Assembly: GCA_035276765.1 (NCBI GenBank)
Contig: DATELH010000002.1
Location: 186,001-250,000 of the forward strand
DNA length: 64,000 bases
Direction: 5' to 3'
From: DATASD01 sp035276765
GTDB taxonomy: Bacteria > Patescibacteriota > Saccharimonadia > Saccharimonadales > UBA4665
The notes below the pieces were generated by a model. That model was given only the letters and a program-made list of their open reading frames with translations. It ran no database searches and was not told where the DNA came from. The translations under genes and the position numbers were made by a program. Below, in pieces: positions 23,724 through 31,967 of the stretch (position 1 is the first letter of the stretch; each line of letters starts with the position of its first letter).

Positions 23724-24380
23724 ATGACACCATCAGATTCAAACCACCATCCGCTCACATACTCGATTTGCGTTTCGGGCGCTGCCGCTGGCGCCACGGT
23801 GAAGAGCTCATCGAAGCTAGCCGAAGAAGTCGGGGCTGCTATTGCTAAAAGTGGTAATACGCTCACCACTGGCGCTACGGTGGGACTGCCATATTTTGCT
23901 GCCCGCGGTGCCAAGAAGGCTGGCGGCATGAGCATTGGCTTTTCGCCGGCAGCCTCACTCCGCGAGCATCTGCGCAAATACCGTTTGCCGCACGATGTCT
24001 TTGACTTTATTAACTTTACGGGACTGAATTATGTGGGCCGTGACCTATACCTGGTCCAATCGAGTGACGCCGTCATTACGATTGGCGGCCGGTTCGGCAG
24101 TTTGCATGAGTTTACTTCGGCGCTGGAGGCGCACAAACCGTGTGGCGTGTTGCTTGGTTCGGGCGGCACGGCCGACCTCATTCCCCAACTCATCCCGATG
24201 CTCGACCCGCACCAAAGTGATTTGGTCATTTACGATGACGATCCGGTGCGCCTGGTGAAACGACTGGTGGAGCTGCTCGACAAAAAACACGAAGATATCC
24301 GCGAGGACTTGGCGGGCAACCCGCATTGGTATTTGCAAAAAGAAGATTACAAATCGCCACACAACGAACACAAAGGCTAA
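23724..24380 (+). CDS. SLOG/LOG-like Rossmann nucleotide-binding protein
   Basis: The 218-residue protein has the LOG/TIGR00725-type Rossmann core: ICVSGAAAGATV, TLTTGATVGLPYFAARGAKKAGG, then AVITIGGRFGSLHEFTSALEAHKPCGVLLG with the GGRFGSLHEF nucleotide loop. In LOG enzymes this pocket cleaves cytokinin-type nucleotides; many bacterial relatives bind nucleotides as sensors or stress effectors. The exact PGGxGTxxE motif is changed to GGRFGSLHE, so hydrolase activity is not assured. It follows the unknown 410-residue gene by 16 nt with a GAAAGGA site. Confidence 0.8.
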   Translation: MTPSDSNHHPLTYSICVSGAAAGATVKSSSKLAEEVGAAIAKSGNTLTTGATVGLPYFAARGAKKAGGMSIGFSPAASLREHLRKYRLPHDVFDFINFTGLNYVGRDLYLVQSSDAVITIGGRFGSLHEFTSALEAHKPCGVLLGSGGTADLIPQLIPMLDPHQSDLVIYDDDPVRLVKRLVELLDKKHEDIREDLAGNPHWYLQKEDYKSPHNEHKG

Positions 24381-24446
24381 CGGCAGACACCTTTGGCGCA
24401 TACCTCTGCCATGCTTAGTCCATCAATGATCCGAACGTTAGGGTGA

Positions 24447-24452
24447 TACAAT
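24447..24452 (+). promoter_or_regulatory. -10 box of uvrB
   Basis: TACAAT, preceded by GTGA, ends 6 nt before the ATG at 24459; leaderless. No SOS-box-like palindrome was seen nearby. Confidence 0.6.
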
Positions 24453-24458
24453 AATAGG

Positions 24459-26423
24459 ATGGCGAAGTTTGAGCTTACGAGTGACTATCAGCCGATGGGC
24501 GATCAGCCGACGGCTATTGCGCAACTTACGAAAGGTGTGCAGGATGGCTTGCGTCACCAAACGTTGCTTGGCGTGACGGGGTCGGGAAAGACGTTCACTA
24601 TGGCGAACGTAATTCAGAACACTCAAAAACCCACGCTCGTACTCAGCCACAACAAGACGCTGGCGGCCCAGCTGTACGAAGAATTCAAAAAGTTCTTCCC
24701 AAACAATGCCGTGCACTATTTTGTAAGTTACTTTGACTATTACCAGCCGGAGGCATACATTGCGCGGTCGGACACTTATATCGAGAAAGACTCGCAGATT
24801 AATGAAGAGATTGAACGCTTGCGGCACGCGGCTACTGATTCGCTACTGAGCCGAAGCGACGTGATTATTGTGGCGAGTGTGAGCTGTATTTACGGCATTG
24901 GCTCGGTGGATTATTACGGTGGCATGTCGATCACGCTTAAGGTGGGCGAGCAACGGCAGCGGGACTTATTTATGCGCCACTTAACCGACATCCAGTACCA
25001 GCGCAACGACATTGACTTTCATCGCGGTACTTTTCGGGTGCGCGGCGATGTGATTGACGTTTTTCCGGCCAGTGAAGAAGTCGCTTATCGCGTGGAGTTT
25101 TTTGGCGATGACATCGAGCGCATTACCAAAATCGACCCGCTCACCGGCGAAATTTTAGACAGGCCAAATGAATTTACGATATTCCCGGGCTCGCACTATG
25201 TGACGCCGCAAGAGAAGTTAAAAGTGGCGCTAGGCCACATCGAGCAAGAGCTTGGCGAACAGCTTTCGCTTTTTAAAAAGCAGGGCAAATTGCTTGAGGC
25301 GCAGCGCCTGGAACAGCGGACGCGCTTTGACCTGGAAATGCTGGAAGAAACGGGTTTTGTAAAAGGCATTGAAAACTACAGCCGGTACCTCGCTGGACGT
25401 GCAGCGGGCGAACAGCCGGCCACGCTGCTCGATTACTTCCCGAAGGATTTTCTATTGCTTGTTGACGAATCGCACATGAGCGTTCCCCAGGTGCGCGGCA
25501 TGTACAACGGCGACCGGGCACGCAAAGAAGTGTTGGTCGAGCACGGCTTCCGATTGCCGAGCGCACTCGACAACCGCCCGCTCACTTTTACCGAGTTCGA
25601 GCGCCATATAAACCAAGCTATTTACGTCAGCGCCACACCTGCCGAGTATGAATTGAGCCGCAGCCCCGAGCCGGCGCAGCAAGTCATTCGCCCGACAGGC
25701 TTGCTTGACCCGCCCATTGAAATCCGCTCGGTTGATGGTCAGGTCGATGACCTTTTGGCCGAAATTAGGGCTACGATCGACAAACATCAGCGCGTGTTGG
25801 TTACGACGCTTACCAAGCGCATGGCCGAAGATCTCACCGACTATCTCAAGGATTTGAATATTAAAGTGGCATATTTGCACAGCGATGTCGACACGCTGGA
25901 TCGCACCGATATTTTGCGCGACCTGCGCTTGGGCGTGTACGACGTGCTGGTTGGCATTAACTTGCTGCGCGAAGGGCTCGACCTGCCCGAGGTTAGCCTA
26001 GTAGCGATTTTGGACGCCGACAAAGAGGGCTTCTTGCGCAGCGAGCAAGCGCTTATCCAAACAGTAGGCCGCGCCGCTCGCCACGTTGAAGGCCGTGTCA
26101 TTATGTACGCCGACCACATAACCCGCAGCATGCAAGTCACTCTCGACGAAACCAACCGCCGCCGTGGCATCCAAGAAGCATACAACAAAGAGCACAACAT
26201 CACCCCGCGCGGCATTTCCAAAACCATCGAAAAAGGCTTGCGGCCAGATCTGCCCGAAGAAGCCAAGCGTGCCAAGCTCGACCTCAAAAAAATTCCGAAA
26301 GACGAGTTTGGTACACTAATAAAAGATCTGACTGCGCAAATGGAATTGGCGGCGGCCAACCTAGAATTTGAAAAAGCAGCCGAGCTACGCGACATTATTG
26401 ACGACATTAAAAAGAAGATGTAA
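24459..26423 (+). CDS. uvrB: Excinuclease ABC subunit B
   Basis: A 654-residue helicase-like damage recognition protein. Walker A is GVTGSGKTF near residue 40, the beta-hairpin region is YFDYYQPEAYIARSDTYIEK, motif II is LLLVDESHMSVPQ, motif V/VI is GINLLREGLDLPEVSLV...QTVGRAARHVEG. The C-terminal UVR domain that binds UvrC is ANLEFEKAAELRDIIDDIKK. It works with UvrA and UvrC in nucleotide excision repair; neither is in this window. Length is normal. Confidence 0.97.
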   Translation: MAKFELTSDYQPMGDQPTAIAQLTKGVQDGLRHQTLLGVTGSGKTFTMANVIQNTQKPTLVLSHNKTLAAQLYEEFKKFFPNNAVHYFVSYFDYYQPEAYIARSDTYIEKDSQINEEIERLRHAATDSLLSRSDVIIVASVSCIYGIGSVDYYGGMSITLKVGEQRQRDLFMRHLTDIQYQRNDIDFHRGTFRVRGDVIDVFPASEEVAYRVEFFGDDIERITKIDPLTGEILDRPNEFTIFPGSHYVTPQEKLKVALGHIEQELGEQLSLFKKQGKLLEAQRLEQRTRFDLEMLEETGFVKGIENYSRYLAGRAAGEQPATLLDYFPKDFLLLVDESHMSVPQVRGMYNGDRARKEVLVEHGFRLPSALDNRPLTFTEFERHINQAIYVSATPAEYELSRSPEPAQQVIRPTGLLDPPIEIRSVDGQVDDLLAEIRATIDKHQRVLVTTLTKRMAEDLTDYLKDLNIKVAYLHSDVDTLDRTDILRDLRLGVYDVLVGINLLREGLDLPEVSLVAILDADKEGFLRSEQALIQTVGRAARHVEGRVIMYADHITRSMQVTLDETNRRRGIQEAYNKEHNITPRGISKTIEKGLRPDLPEEAKRAKLDLKKIPKDEFGTLIKDLTAQMELAAANLEFEKAAELRDIIDDIKKKM

Positions 26424-26469
26424 AGTCCTGACAAACACTATGAAATGAGGTGGGTTGTAAGGAGAGCAT

Positions 26470-26733
26470 ATGCCACGACATTTTGAAAACGCCCGAAAGC
26501 GGCATGAGGTTTCAGAAGAACGACTGAACCGCTGCCGGAGTTTAGCAAAAACGTTGCACCAGGAGTGGGCAGCGCAACATCCTGAGCAAAACGGGACGCC
26601 GACAGCCGAGCAGTCGCTAGCCTACACTCGGCAGGTGCGCCGTGTGGCGTTCGAAGTGCCCGAAGTGCAAATTCCCATGCAAGCTGTCTCGGCCCCGGCA
26701 GAAATAGGACGCGTCGCAATCATTACAGAATAA
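26470..26733 (+). CDS. Unknown small charged protein, 87 residues
   Basis: Not recognised. The first 40 residues are a basic amphipathic helix (NARKRHEVSEERLNRCRSLAK), followed by a hydrophobic, Pro/Val-rich tail (FEVPEVQIPMQAVSAPAEIG). It has a near-ideal Shine-Dalgarno, AAGGAG at 26459-26464, with 5-nt spacing. The next small gene begins 10 nt later with a similar site, so the two probably form a unit after uvrB. Reality as a gene is supported by the ribosome site rather than by homology. Confidence 0.6.
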   Translation: MPRHFENARKRHEVSEERLNRCRSLAKTLHQEWAAQHPEQNGTPTAEQSLAYTRQVRRVAFEVPEVQIPMQAVSAPAEIGRVAIITE

Positions 26734-26743
26734 GGAGGATAGT

Positions 26744-27076
26744 ATGAGCATGAGAGGTTTTACAAGAAGAGGAGGCGAAGCGACCGACTGGACAGACCTT
26801 GAGGAGTCACTGCGCCACGAGCGACGACAAGGGGTACTTCCTGTTGGAAATGAACCAGTAGTGTCGGCACCGCAAGAAACACCGACGCCTCCGGTGAACC
26901 CAGCGGTTCGTCCACACCCCGGCATGATGCCTAAACGCCGTCAGCCCAATGTTCACCCAGAAGGCGAACCACTGCCATCACTGTCCCAGCCAATTGGCAA
27001 AATAGCTGTGCAAGCGCCCGTTGCAGAACCGGTACCTCAATCCGAACCATTTACAGAACCGCCGGCCGCCCACTAA
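26744..27076 (+). CDS. Unknown proline-rich protein, 110 residues
   Basis: Not recognised. It opens with a basic, Gly/Arg-containing segment (MSMRGFTRRGGEATDW), then a charged helix (LEESLRHERRQG). About 80 Pro-rich, probably disordered residues with repeated PV, PQ and EP follow. A perfect AAGGAGG (26732-26738) precedes the ATG by 5 nt, the strongest ribosome site in the window. No membrane helix is present. It lies directly upstream of the gatC promoter. Confidence 0.6.
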   Translation: MSMRGFTRRGGEATDWTDLEESLRHERRQGVLPVGNEPVVSAPQETPTPPVNPAVRPHPGMMPKRRQPNVHPEGEPLPSLSQPIGKIAVQAPVAEPVPQSEPFTEPPAAH

Positions 27077-27096
27077 ACTTTTTATGCAATGTCTGA

Positions 27097-27102
27097 TATA
27101 TT
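27097..27102 (+). promoter_or_regulatory. -10 box of the gat operon
   Basis: TATATT ends 9 nt before the gatC ATG at 27112. Confidence 0.5.
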
Positions 27103-27111
27103 GAAATAAAT

Positions 27112-27405
27112 ATGGCGAAACTTTCCAGAGACGATGTATTAAAATTGGCCCAGCTTGCGCGCTTGTCACTCAGCGACCACGAAGTTGAAGAGTTCAAGAC
27201 TCAAATCAACGAAATTCTGCGCTACATTGCACAATTGCAAAAAGTTGACACGAGCGGGCTTAAGCCAACTTCGCAGGTTACCGGACTTGTTAATGTCATG
27301 CGCGACGACATGGTCGAAGATTACGGCCTGAGCCCCGAAGACTTGCTGCGCAACGTGCCGCACAAACAAGACGGCCAGATCAAAGTAAAGAGGATGGTCG
27401 GATGA
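27112..27405 (+). CDS. gatC: Asp/Glu-tRNA amidotransferase subunit C
   Basis: A 97-residue GatC with the family pattern: LSRDDVLKLAQLARLSLSDH at the N-terminus and INEILRYIAQLQKVDTSGL in the middle, ending with LLRNVPHKQDGQIKVKRMV. GatC wraps around GatA and joins it to GatB, allowing Glu-tRNA-Gln or Asp-tRNA-Asn to be amidated. First gene of the operon; it overlaps gatA by 4 nt (ATGA). Confidence 0.93.
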   Translation: MAKLSRDDVLKLAQLARLSLSDHEVEEFKTQINEILRYIAQLQKVDTSGLKPTSQVTGLVNVMRDDMVEDYGLSPEDLLRNVPHKQDGQIKVKRMVG

Positions 27406-28826
27406 GCCAGTGGCTACCGATTGATGAAATCGCCACCAAAGTGCAGCGTGGTGAACTTTTGGCTACCGACTTGGTAGAGCAAGCGCTCAAAACCATTCAT
27501 GAATGTAAGGAGTTCGATGCCATCATCGCCACGGTTGAGGAGCGCGCCCGCGAGCGTGCCGCCTCGATTGACGCCGCGGTAAAAAACAAGCACAAAGTGG
27601 GCCGTTTGGCGGGCGTGCCGTTTATTGCCAAAGATAACTTTTTGGCGTTTGGCGGCGAAACTACCGCGGCCAGCAACATGCTGAAAGGCTTTCATGCACC
27701 GTATCAGGCAACAGCTATTGAGCGGCTTGAGGCGGAGGGCGCGATTTGCGTGGCCAAAGCCAACCTCGATGCTTTTGCGCACGGTTCCTCCACCGAAAAC
27801 AGCGACTTTATGGTTACCAAGAACCCGCACGACAAGTCACGTGTGCCGGGCGGCTCTTCGGGCGGCTCCGCTGCCGCGGTGATACTCGATATGGTGCCGT
27901 TCGCACTGGGCACTGATACGGGCGGTTCCATTCGTTTGCCGGCCAGCTACTGCGGCGCCGTAGGCTACAAGCCAACGTACGGCTTGGTTTCGCGCTCGGG
28001 CGTTGTTGCCATGGCCAGCAGCCTGGACGTTATCGGTCCGCTTACGCGAACAGTTGAAGACACTGCACTGGTGCTCGATGTTATAGCCGGGCCCGACAAG
28101 CTCGATAGCACCACTATCCCGCGCGACGGCGAAAGCTACACCAAACTCAACACGCACCTAAAGGGTAAAAAGATTGGCGTCATCAAAGAATACATGGGCG
28201 AGGGCTTGCAACCAGAGGTGCGTGACCGTATCCAGGCGGCCATCGACAATCTGCAGGCTGCCGAGGCGGAAGTGGTTGAAATTAGCTTGCCTTCACTCCC
28301 ACTCGCCCTAGCCGTGTATTATGTAATTTGTCCGGCCGAAGTAAGCAGCAACTTGAGTCGCTACGACGGCCAACGCTTCGGCTACCACGCCGCCGAAGCC
28401 AAAAATCTGGCCGAAAGCTTTAGTAAATCGCGCAGCGAGGGTTTTGGCAAAGAAGCCAAGCGTCGCATCATGGTCGGCACCTACGTGCTCAGCAGCGGCT
28501 ACTACGACGCTTATTACAAAAAAGCGCAAACCGTCCGCACCAAGATTATCAACGAATTTGCTGAAACTTTTGCCCGGGTTGACTTTTTGCTTGGCCCGAC
28601 CGCGCCGCAAACCGCTTTCAAAATTGGCGAGAACGCTACCGACCCCTTGGCTATGTACTTGGCCGATATCATGACCGTGGGCGTGAACCTGGCTGGCCTG
28701 CCGGCTATTAGTATTCCGGCTGGTGAAGCCAACGGCCTGCCGGCAGGATTACAGTTGATAGCGCCTCAGGGTGCGGACCGTGCGCTTCTAGGTGTGGCCA
28801 AGGCGACAGAGAGGATTATTTCATGA
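27402..28826 (+). CDS. gatA: Asp/Glu-tRNA amidotransferase subunit A
   Basis: The 474-residue amidase releases ammonia from glutamine for tRNA-bound Glu/Asp. The Ser-cisSer-Lys triad is visible: Lys in PFIAKDNFLAFGG, cis-Ser in RVPGGSSGGSAAAV and the nucleophile in GTDTGGSIRLPASYCG. Near the C-terminus GVNLAGLPAISIPAGEANG closes the substrate channel. It overlaps gatC by 4 nt and the next unknown gene by 4 nt. The presence of GatCAB suggests that GlnRS and/or AsnRS is missing from this genome, which can only be checked outside the window. Confidence 0.96.
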   Translation: MSQWLPIDEIATKVQRGELLATDLVEQALKTIHECKEFDAIIATVEERARERAASIDAAVKNKHKVGRLAGVPFIAKDNFLAFGGETTAASNMLKGFHAPYQATAIERLEAEGAICVAKANLDAFAHGSSTENSDFMVTKNPHDKSRVPGGSSGGSAAAVILDMVPFALGTDTGGSIRLPASYCGAVGYKPTYGLVSRSGVVAMASSLDVIGPLTRTVEDTALVLDVIAGPDKLDSTTIPRDGESYTKLNTHLKGKKIGVIKEYMGEGLQPEVRDRIQAAIDNLQAAEAEVVEISLPSLPLALAVYYVICPAEVSSNLSRYDGQRFGYHAAEAKNLAESFSKSRSEGFGKEAKRRIMVGTYVLSSGYYDAYYKKAQTVRTKIINEFAETFARVDFLLGPTAPQTAFKIGENATDPLAMYLADIMTVGVNLAGLPAISIPAGEANGLPAGLQLIAPQGADRALLGVAKATERIIS

Positions 28827-29212
28827 AGGTAAAATTGTGGCGCCGCGAGCGCAAACTCAAAGCTGCACGCTTCCAAAAAAAATGGCAAGAGTTGCAAAAA
28901 ATGTGCAGCAGCAAAGAAAACTGGGCCGAAGCTGTGTGGGGTGCCGACAAATTGCTCGATGAGGCATTGCGCAAAAAGCACATCCGTGGCAAGAACATGG
29001 GCGAGCGACTCGTGCAGGCGCAACGTCTGCTGAGCGACAACGACGGCGTGTGGTTTGGCCACAAGCTGCGTGCAAAAATTGAGGCCGACCCAGAAGTAAA
29101 ACTCAAGGAACCCGAAGTGAAAAACGCGCTCGTGGGCATCCGCCAAGCCTTGAAAGACCTCGGCGCGCTACCCAGCAAAAAAGACACGGCAAAGGAACCA
29201 AATGATAAGTAA
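28823..29212 (+). CDS. Unknown basic protein embedded in the gat operon
   Basis: A 129-residue, strongly basic and helical protein (KVKLWRRERKLKAARFQKKW, LLDEALRKKHIRGKNMGERL, KLRAKIEADPEV). I do not recognise a named family. It overlaps gatA by 4 nt and gatB by 11 nt, so its synthesis is coupled to both amidotransferase subunits. Its charge suggests RNA or ribosome binding, or an accessory role in the transamidosome; this is inference. No signal peptide or membrane helix is present. Confidence 0.75.
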   Translation: MKVKLWRRERKLKAARFQKKWQELQKMCSSKENWAEAVWGADKLLDEALRKKHIRGKNMGERLVQAQRLLSDNDGVWFGHKLRAKIEADPEVKLKEPEVKNALVGIRQALKDLGALPSKKDTAKEPNDK

Positions 29213-30677
29213 AGAGACGCGCGTAGCCTACACTGCAACCATCGGCATTGAGTGTCACGTGCAGTTCAAGACGGCTACGAAGCTGTTTGCTGCCGTGGGC
29301 AACGACGCCCGCGATGCCGAGCCCAACACCTTGGTGAGCCACATCTGTTTTGGGATGCCAGGCGCGCTGCCAGTGCTGAACCGCGAGGCTATACACCTGG
29401 GCATGCGCGCGGCATTTGCCTTAGGCACCGAGCCGCAAAAATTCAGCAAATTCGATCGCAAGCACTATTTTTATCCAGACCTGCCGACCGGCTACCAGAT
29501 CACCCAGTACGACGAGCCGATCATTTTGGGTGGTAAAGTGATAATCGAGGTTGCTGGCAAAAAGAAAATTATTCACTTAACGAGAGCGCATATCGAGGCT
29601 GATGCCGGTAAAAGCACTCACCCGGCCGGTAAAGATTACAGCTTGGTTGACCTCAATCGTGCGGGCACGCCCTTGCTCGAAATTGTCTCCGAGCCCGAAA
29701 TGCACACCGCTGCCGAAGCCAAAGCCTACGCCCAAGAACTTTGGCTGCTGATGCGCTACGCCGACGTTTCCGACGCCAACCTCTACTACGGCAACATGCG
29801 GTTCGACGTAAACGTCAGCGTCAGCAAAGATCACCAGAAACTCGGCACCCGCAGCGAAACCAAAAACCTCAACTCCTTCCGCAGCGTCGAAAAGGCGGTG
29901 GAATACGAAATCAACCGCCAGATCGAATTACTTGAAAAGGGTGAAAAAGTAGCACAGGAAACGCGTGGCTGGGACGACGCCAAACAAAAGACCGTTTCGC
30001 AGCGCACCAAAGAAGACGCTCACGACTACCGTTATTTCCCCGATCCCGATTTGCCACCGGTGGTGCTCGACGATGAGCTTATTGAAACCGTCCGCGGCGA
30101 AATGCCTGCAATGCCGGGCGAATGGCGTGAACGTCTCAGCAGCCTCGGCCTCGACCGAGCGGCCATCGACACGTTGCTTGTTGCTGAGGTAGAAGACGAA
30201 AAAGTCGCTTATTTGCCGCTTGTCGAAAATGCTTTGGCCGAGCGCGACTTCGCCAAGGCGCTCGCCAACTGGCTTATTAACATCGAAATTCCGCTGCGAC
30301 GCGAGGGAACGGCCGTTACGAAAACCGACCAAGCCAGCCGCTTGGCACTGTACCACGCCTTGCATGCCCTGGTTTCGGGGGGCAAGCTCAACTCGTCGAA
30401 CGCCAAAGCACTCATCACTAAAATTTTGCAAAGCGACGAGCCGGTCAAAGACATTGAAGCTTACGCCACGAAACACGGGCTCATTCAAGAATCCGACGAA
30501 GGCATGCTCGAGAAAATCGCCGACCAAGTGATCGCCGAAAACCCCAAAGCCGCCGAAGACGTCCGAAACGGCGAAATGAAAGCCATCGGGTTTTTGGTAG
30601 GACAGGTTATGAAACACACCCAAGGGCGCGCAAATCCTGGTCTCGTCCGGCAACTCCTCAAGAAAAAACTCAGTTAA
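29202..30677 (+). CDS. gatB: Asp/Glu-tRNA amidotransferase subunit B
   Basis: The 491-residue protein activates the carboxylate of mischarged tRNA with ATP and accepts ammonia from GatA. Signature parts are ATIGIECHVQFKTATKLF near the N-terminus, KFDRKHYFYPDLPTGYQITQ, LTRAHIEADAGKSTHP, VDLNRAGTPLLEIVSEPE and DYRYFPDPDLPPV. The YqeY-like tail includes GFLVGQVMKHTQGRANPGLV. Length is normal. It begins inside the last codons of the small unknown gene. Confidence 0.96.
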   Translation: MISKETRVAYTATIGIECHVQFKTATKLFAAVGNDARDAEPNTLVSHICFGMPGALPVLNREAIHLGMRAAFALGTEPQKFSKFDRKHYFYPDLPTGYQITQYDEPIILGGKVIIEVAGKKKIIHLTRAHIEADAGKSTHPAGKDYSLVDLNRAGTPLLEIVSEPEMHTAAEAKAYAQELWLLMRYADVSDANLYYGNMRFDVNVSVSKDHQKLGTRSETKNLNSFRSVEKAVEYEINRQIELLEKGEKVAQETRGWDDAKQKTVSQRTKEDAHDYRYFPDPDLPPVVLDDELIETVRGEMPAMPGEWRERLSSLGLDRAAIDTLLVAEVEDEKVAYLPLVENALAERDFAKALANWLINIEIPLRREGTAVTKTDQASRLALYHALHALVSGGKLNSSNAKALITKILQSDEPVKDIEAYATKHGLIQESDEGMLEKIADQVIAENPKAAEDVRNGEMKAIGFLVGQVMKHTQGRANPGLVRQLLKKKLS

Positions 30678-30686
30678 CGCTCATGC

Positions 30687-30692
30687 TACAAT
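30687..30692 (+). promoter_or_regulatory. -10 box of galU
   Basis: TACAAT within GCTCATGCTACAATAAAAGC; almost the same 20-nt stretch is found before pilB. A leader of about 60 nt follows, with AAAGGAG as ribosome site. Confidence 0.6.
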
Positions 30693-30757
30693 AAAAGCCT
30701 CGGGCAGCGTTGCTGATCTGATGACAGGTAAACGGTATGAAAGCTAAAGGAGAACGC

Positions 30758-31660
30758 ATGAAGCAACAGCAAGTCACTAAAGCAGTTATAGCTGCCGCTG
30801 GGTTCGGCACGCGGTTTTTGCCGCAGACCAAAGCAATGCCAAAAGAGATGCTGCCCATTGTGGATAAGCCTATTATCCAGTTCATCGTCGAGGAGTTGGT
30901 TGCCGCTGGCATTAAAGACATTATTATTGTTACCGGTTATAGCAAGCGCAGCATTGAAGACCATTTCGATACGCCAAACGAAGACCTGCTGAATAATTTA
31001 CGGAGCGGCGGCCCAAGCAAAGCGCATTATATCGAAGAAGTCGAGCAGATTGCCGACCTAGCCAACTTTGCCTACGTGCGCCAAAAAGGTCCGTACGGCA
31101 CGGCGACTCCTGTTATGAACGCTGCGCACTTGATTGGCAACGAACCATTCATTTTTTGTTTTGCCGATGACCTCACCATTGCCACACCAAACTGTTTTCA
31201 GCAAATGATTAGCTTGTACGAGGAATTGGATGGCAGCATCTTGCCGTGTATCCGCGTGCAGGACGACCAATCTTACAATCGTTACGGCATCTTGGGCGGC
31301 GAGCTGGTGCGCGACGACGTCCTCAAAATGAACAAAATTATCGAAAAGCCCGGCAAAGAAAATGCGCCAAGCAACTTTGCGAGTGTGGGCGGCTACTTGC
31401 TGACGCCGGAAGTTTTTACCTACATCGACAAAGCTTTGGCCGAACTTGAGCCCAACAAAGAGTTCGTGCTTACCGATTGCGTGCTCGAGCGAATGCTGGC
31501 CGATGGCAAATCATTATTTGGCTGTGAAATCAAAAATAGCAAACGCTACGACACTGGTGACAAGCTGGAGTACCTCAAAACAGTGGTCGATTTTGCGCTG
31601 GCGCGCAAAGACATTGGCCCGGACTTTCGCGAATTTTTGCGCACCGTGGTAAACAAGTAG
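30758..31660 (+). CDS. galU: UTP-glucose-1-phosphate uridylyltransferase
   Basis: The 300-residue enzyme makes UDP-glucose from UTP and glucose-1-phosphate for surface polysaccharide. It has the nucleotidyl loop AAAGFGTRFLPQTKAMPKEM, the uridine-binding DKPIIQFIVEELVAAG and ITGYSKRSIEDHFD-type segment. Also present are FCFADDL with metal-binding Asp and CEIKNSKRYDTGDKLEYLK. The ATG at 30758 has AAAGGAG 5-6 nt upstream and matches the usual N-terminus; the earlier ATG at 30737 would add seven residues. Confidence 0.94.
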   Translation: MKQQQVTKAVIAAAGFGTRFLPQTKAMPKEMLPIVDKPIIQFIVEELVAAGIKDIIIVTGYSKRSIEDHFDTPNEDLLNNLRSGGPSKAHYIEEVEQIADLANFAYVRQKGPYGTATPVMNAAHLIGNEPFIFCFADDLTIATPNCFQQMISLYEELDGSILPCIRVQDDQSYNRYGILGGELVRDDVLKMNKIIEKPGKENAPSNFASVGGYLLTPEVFTYIDKALAELEPNKEFVLTDCVLERMLADGKSLFGCEIKNSKRYDTGDKLEYLKTVVDFALARKDIGPDFREFLRTVVNK

Positions 31661-31666
31661 TACAAT
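31661..31666 (+). promoter_or_regulatory. -10 box of the YtxG/YtxH-like pair
   Basis: TACAAT begins directly after the galU stop codon. TTGCGC at 31637-31642 is a possible -35 (18-nt spacer). The motif reads TACAATAAAGCC. Confidence 0.55.
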
Positions 31667-31695
31667 AAAGCCATTAGAAAAACAGGAGCAGTTCC

Positions 31696-31965
31696 ATGGA
31701 TACAACAGAGAAAATCATAATGGTTATTCTGGCGGCTGCCCTGGCGCTTTTTTTGATCCTGTCTATTGTGGCTATTGTGCTGGTAATCCGCGTGGTCAAA
31801 AGTGTGAACCGCATCACGGTGAAAGCCGAGCAGTTAATTGATTCAGCGGAGACGGTTGGCCAGGTTTTTAGGGAAACCGCCGAGCAAATGACTTTTATCC
31901 GGCTCATTCGTAATGTTGCCGACTTGGTAGGCAAGCACCATAACAACTCCAAGAAAGGGGAATAG
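31696..31965 (+). CDS. Small single-pass membrane protein, YtxG/DUF948-like
   Basis: An 89-residue protein with one long hydrophobic helix (about residues 7-34) followed by a soluble helical tail (VNRITVKAEQLIDSAETVG). In Bacillus YtxG (DUF948) proteins have this layout and sit next to YtxH, exactly as here: a YtxH-domain gene starts 2 nt later. I infer a membrane-associated stress or envelope protein. Family assignment rests on layout and neighbour rather than on strong motif matches. A CAGGAG ribosome site precedes it. Confidence 0.7.
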   Translation: MDTTEKIIMVILAAALALFLILSIVAIVLVIRVVKSVNRITVKAEQLIDSAETVGQVFRETAEQMTFIRLIRNVADLVGKHHNNSKKGE

Positions 31966-31967
31966 CC

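Noticed and set aside
29928..30653. Open frame of 241 codons opposite gatB
   Set aside because: gatB is fully supported; the antisense product has no recognisable motif and no ribosome site.
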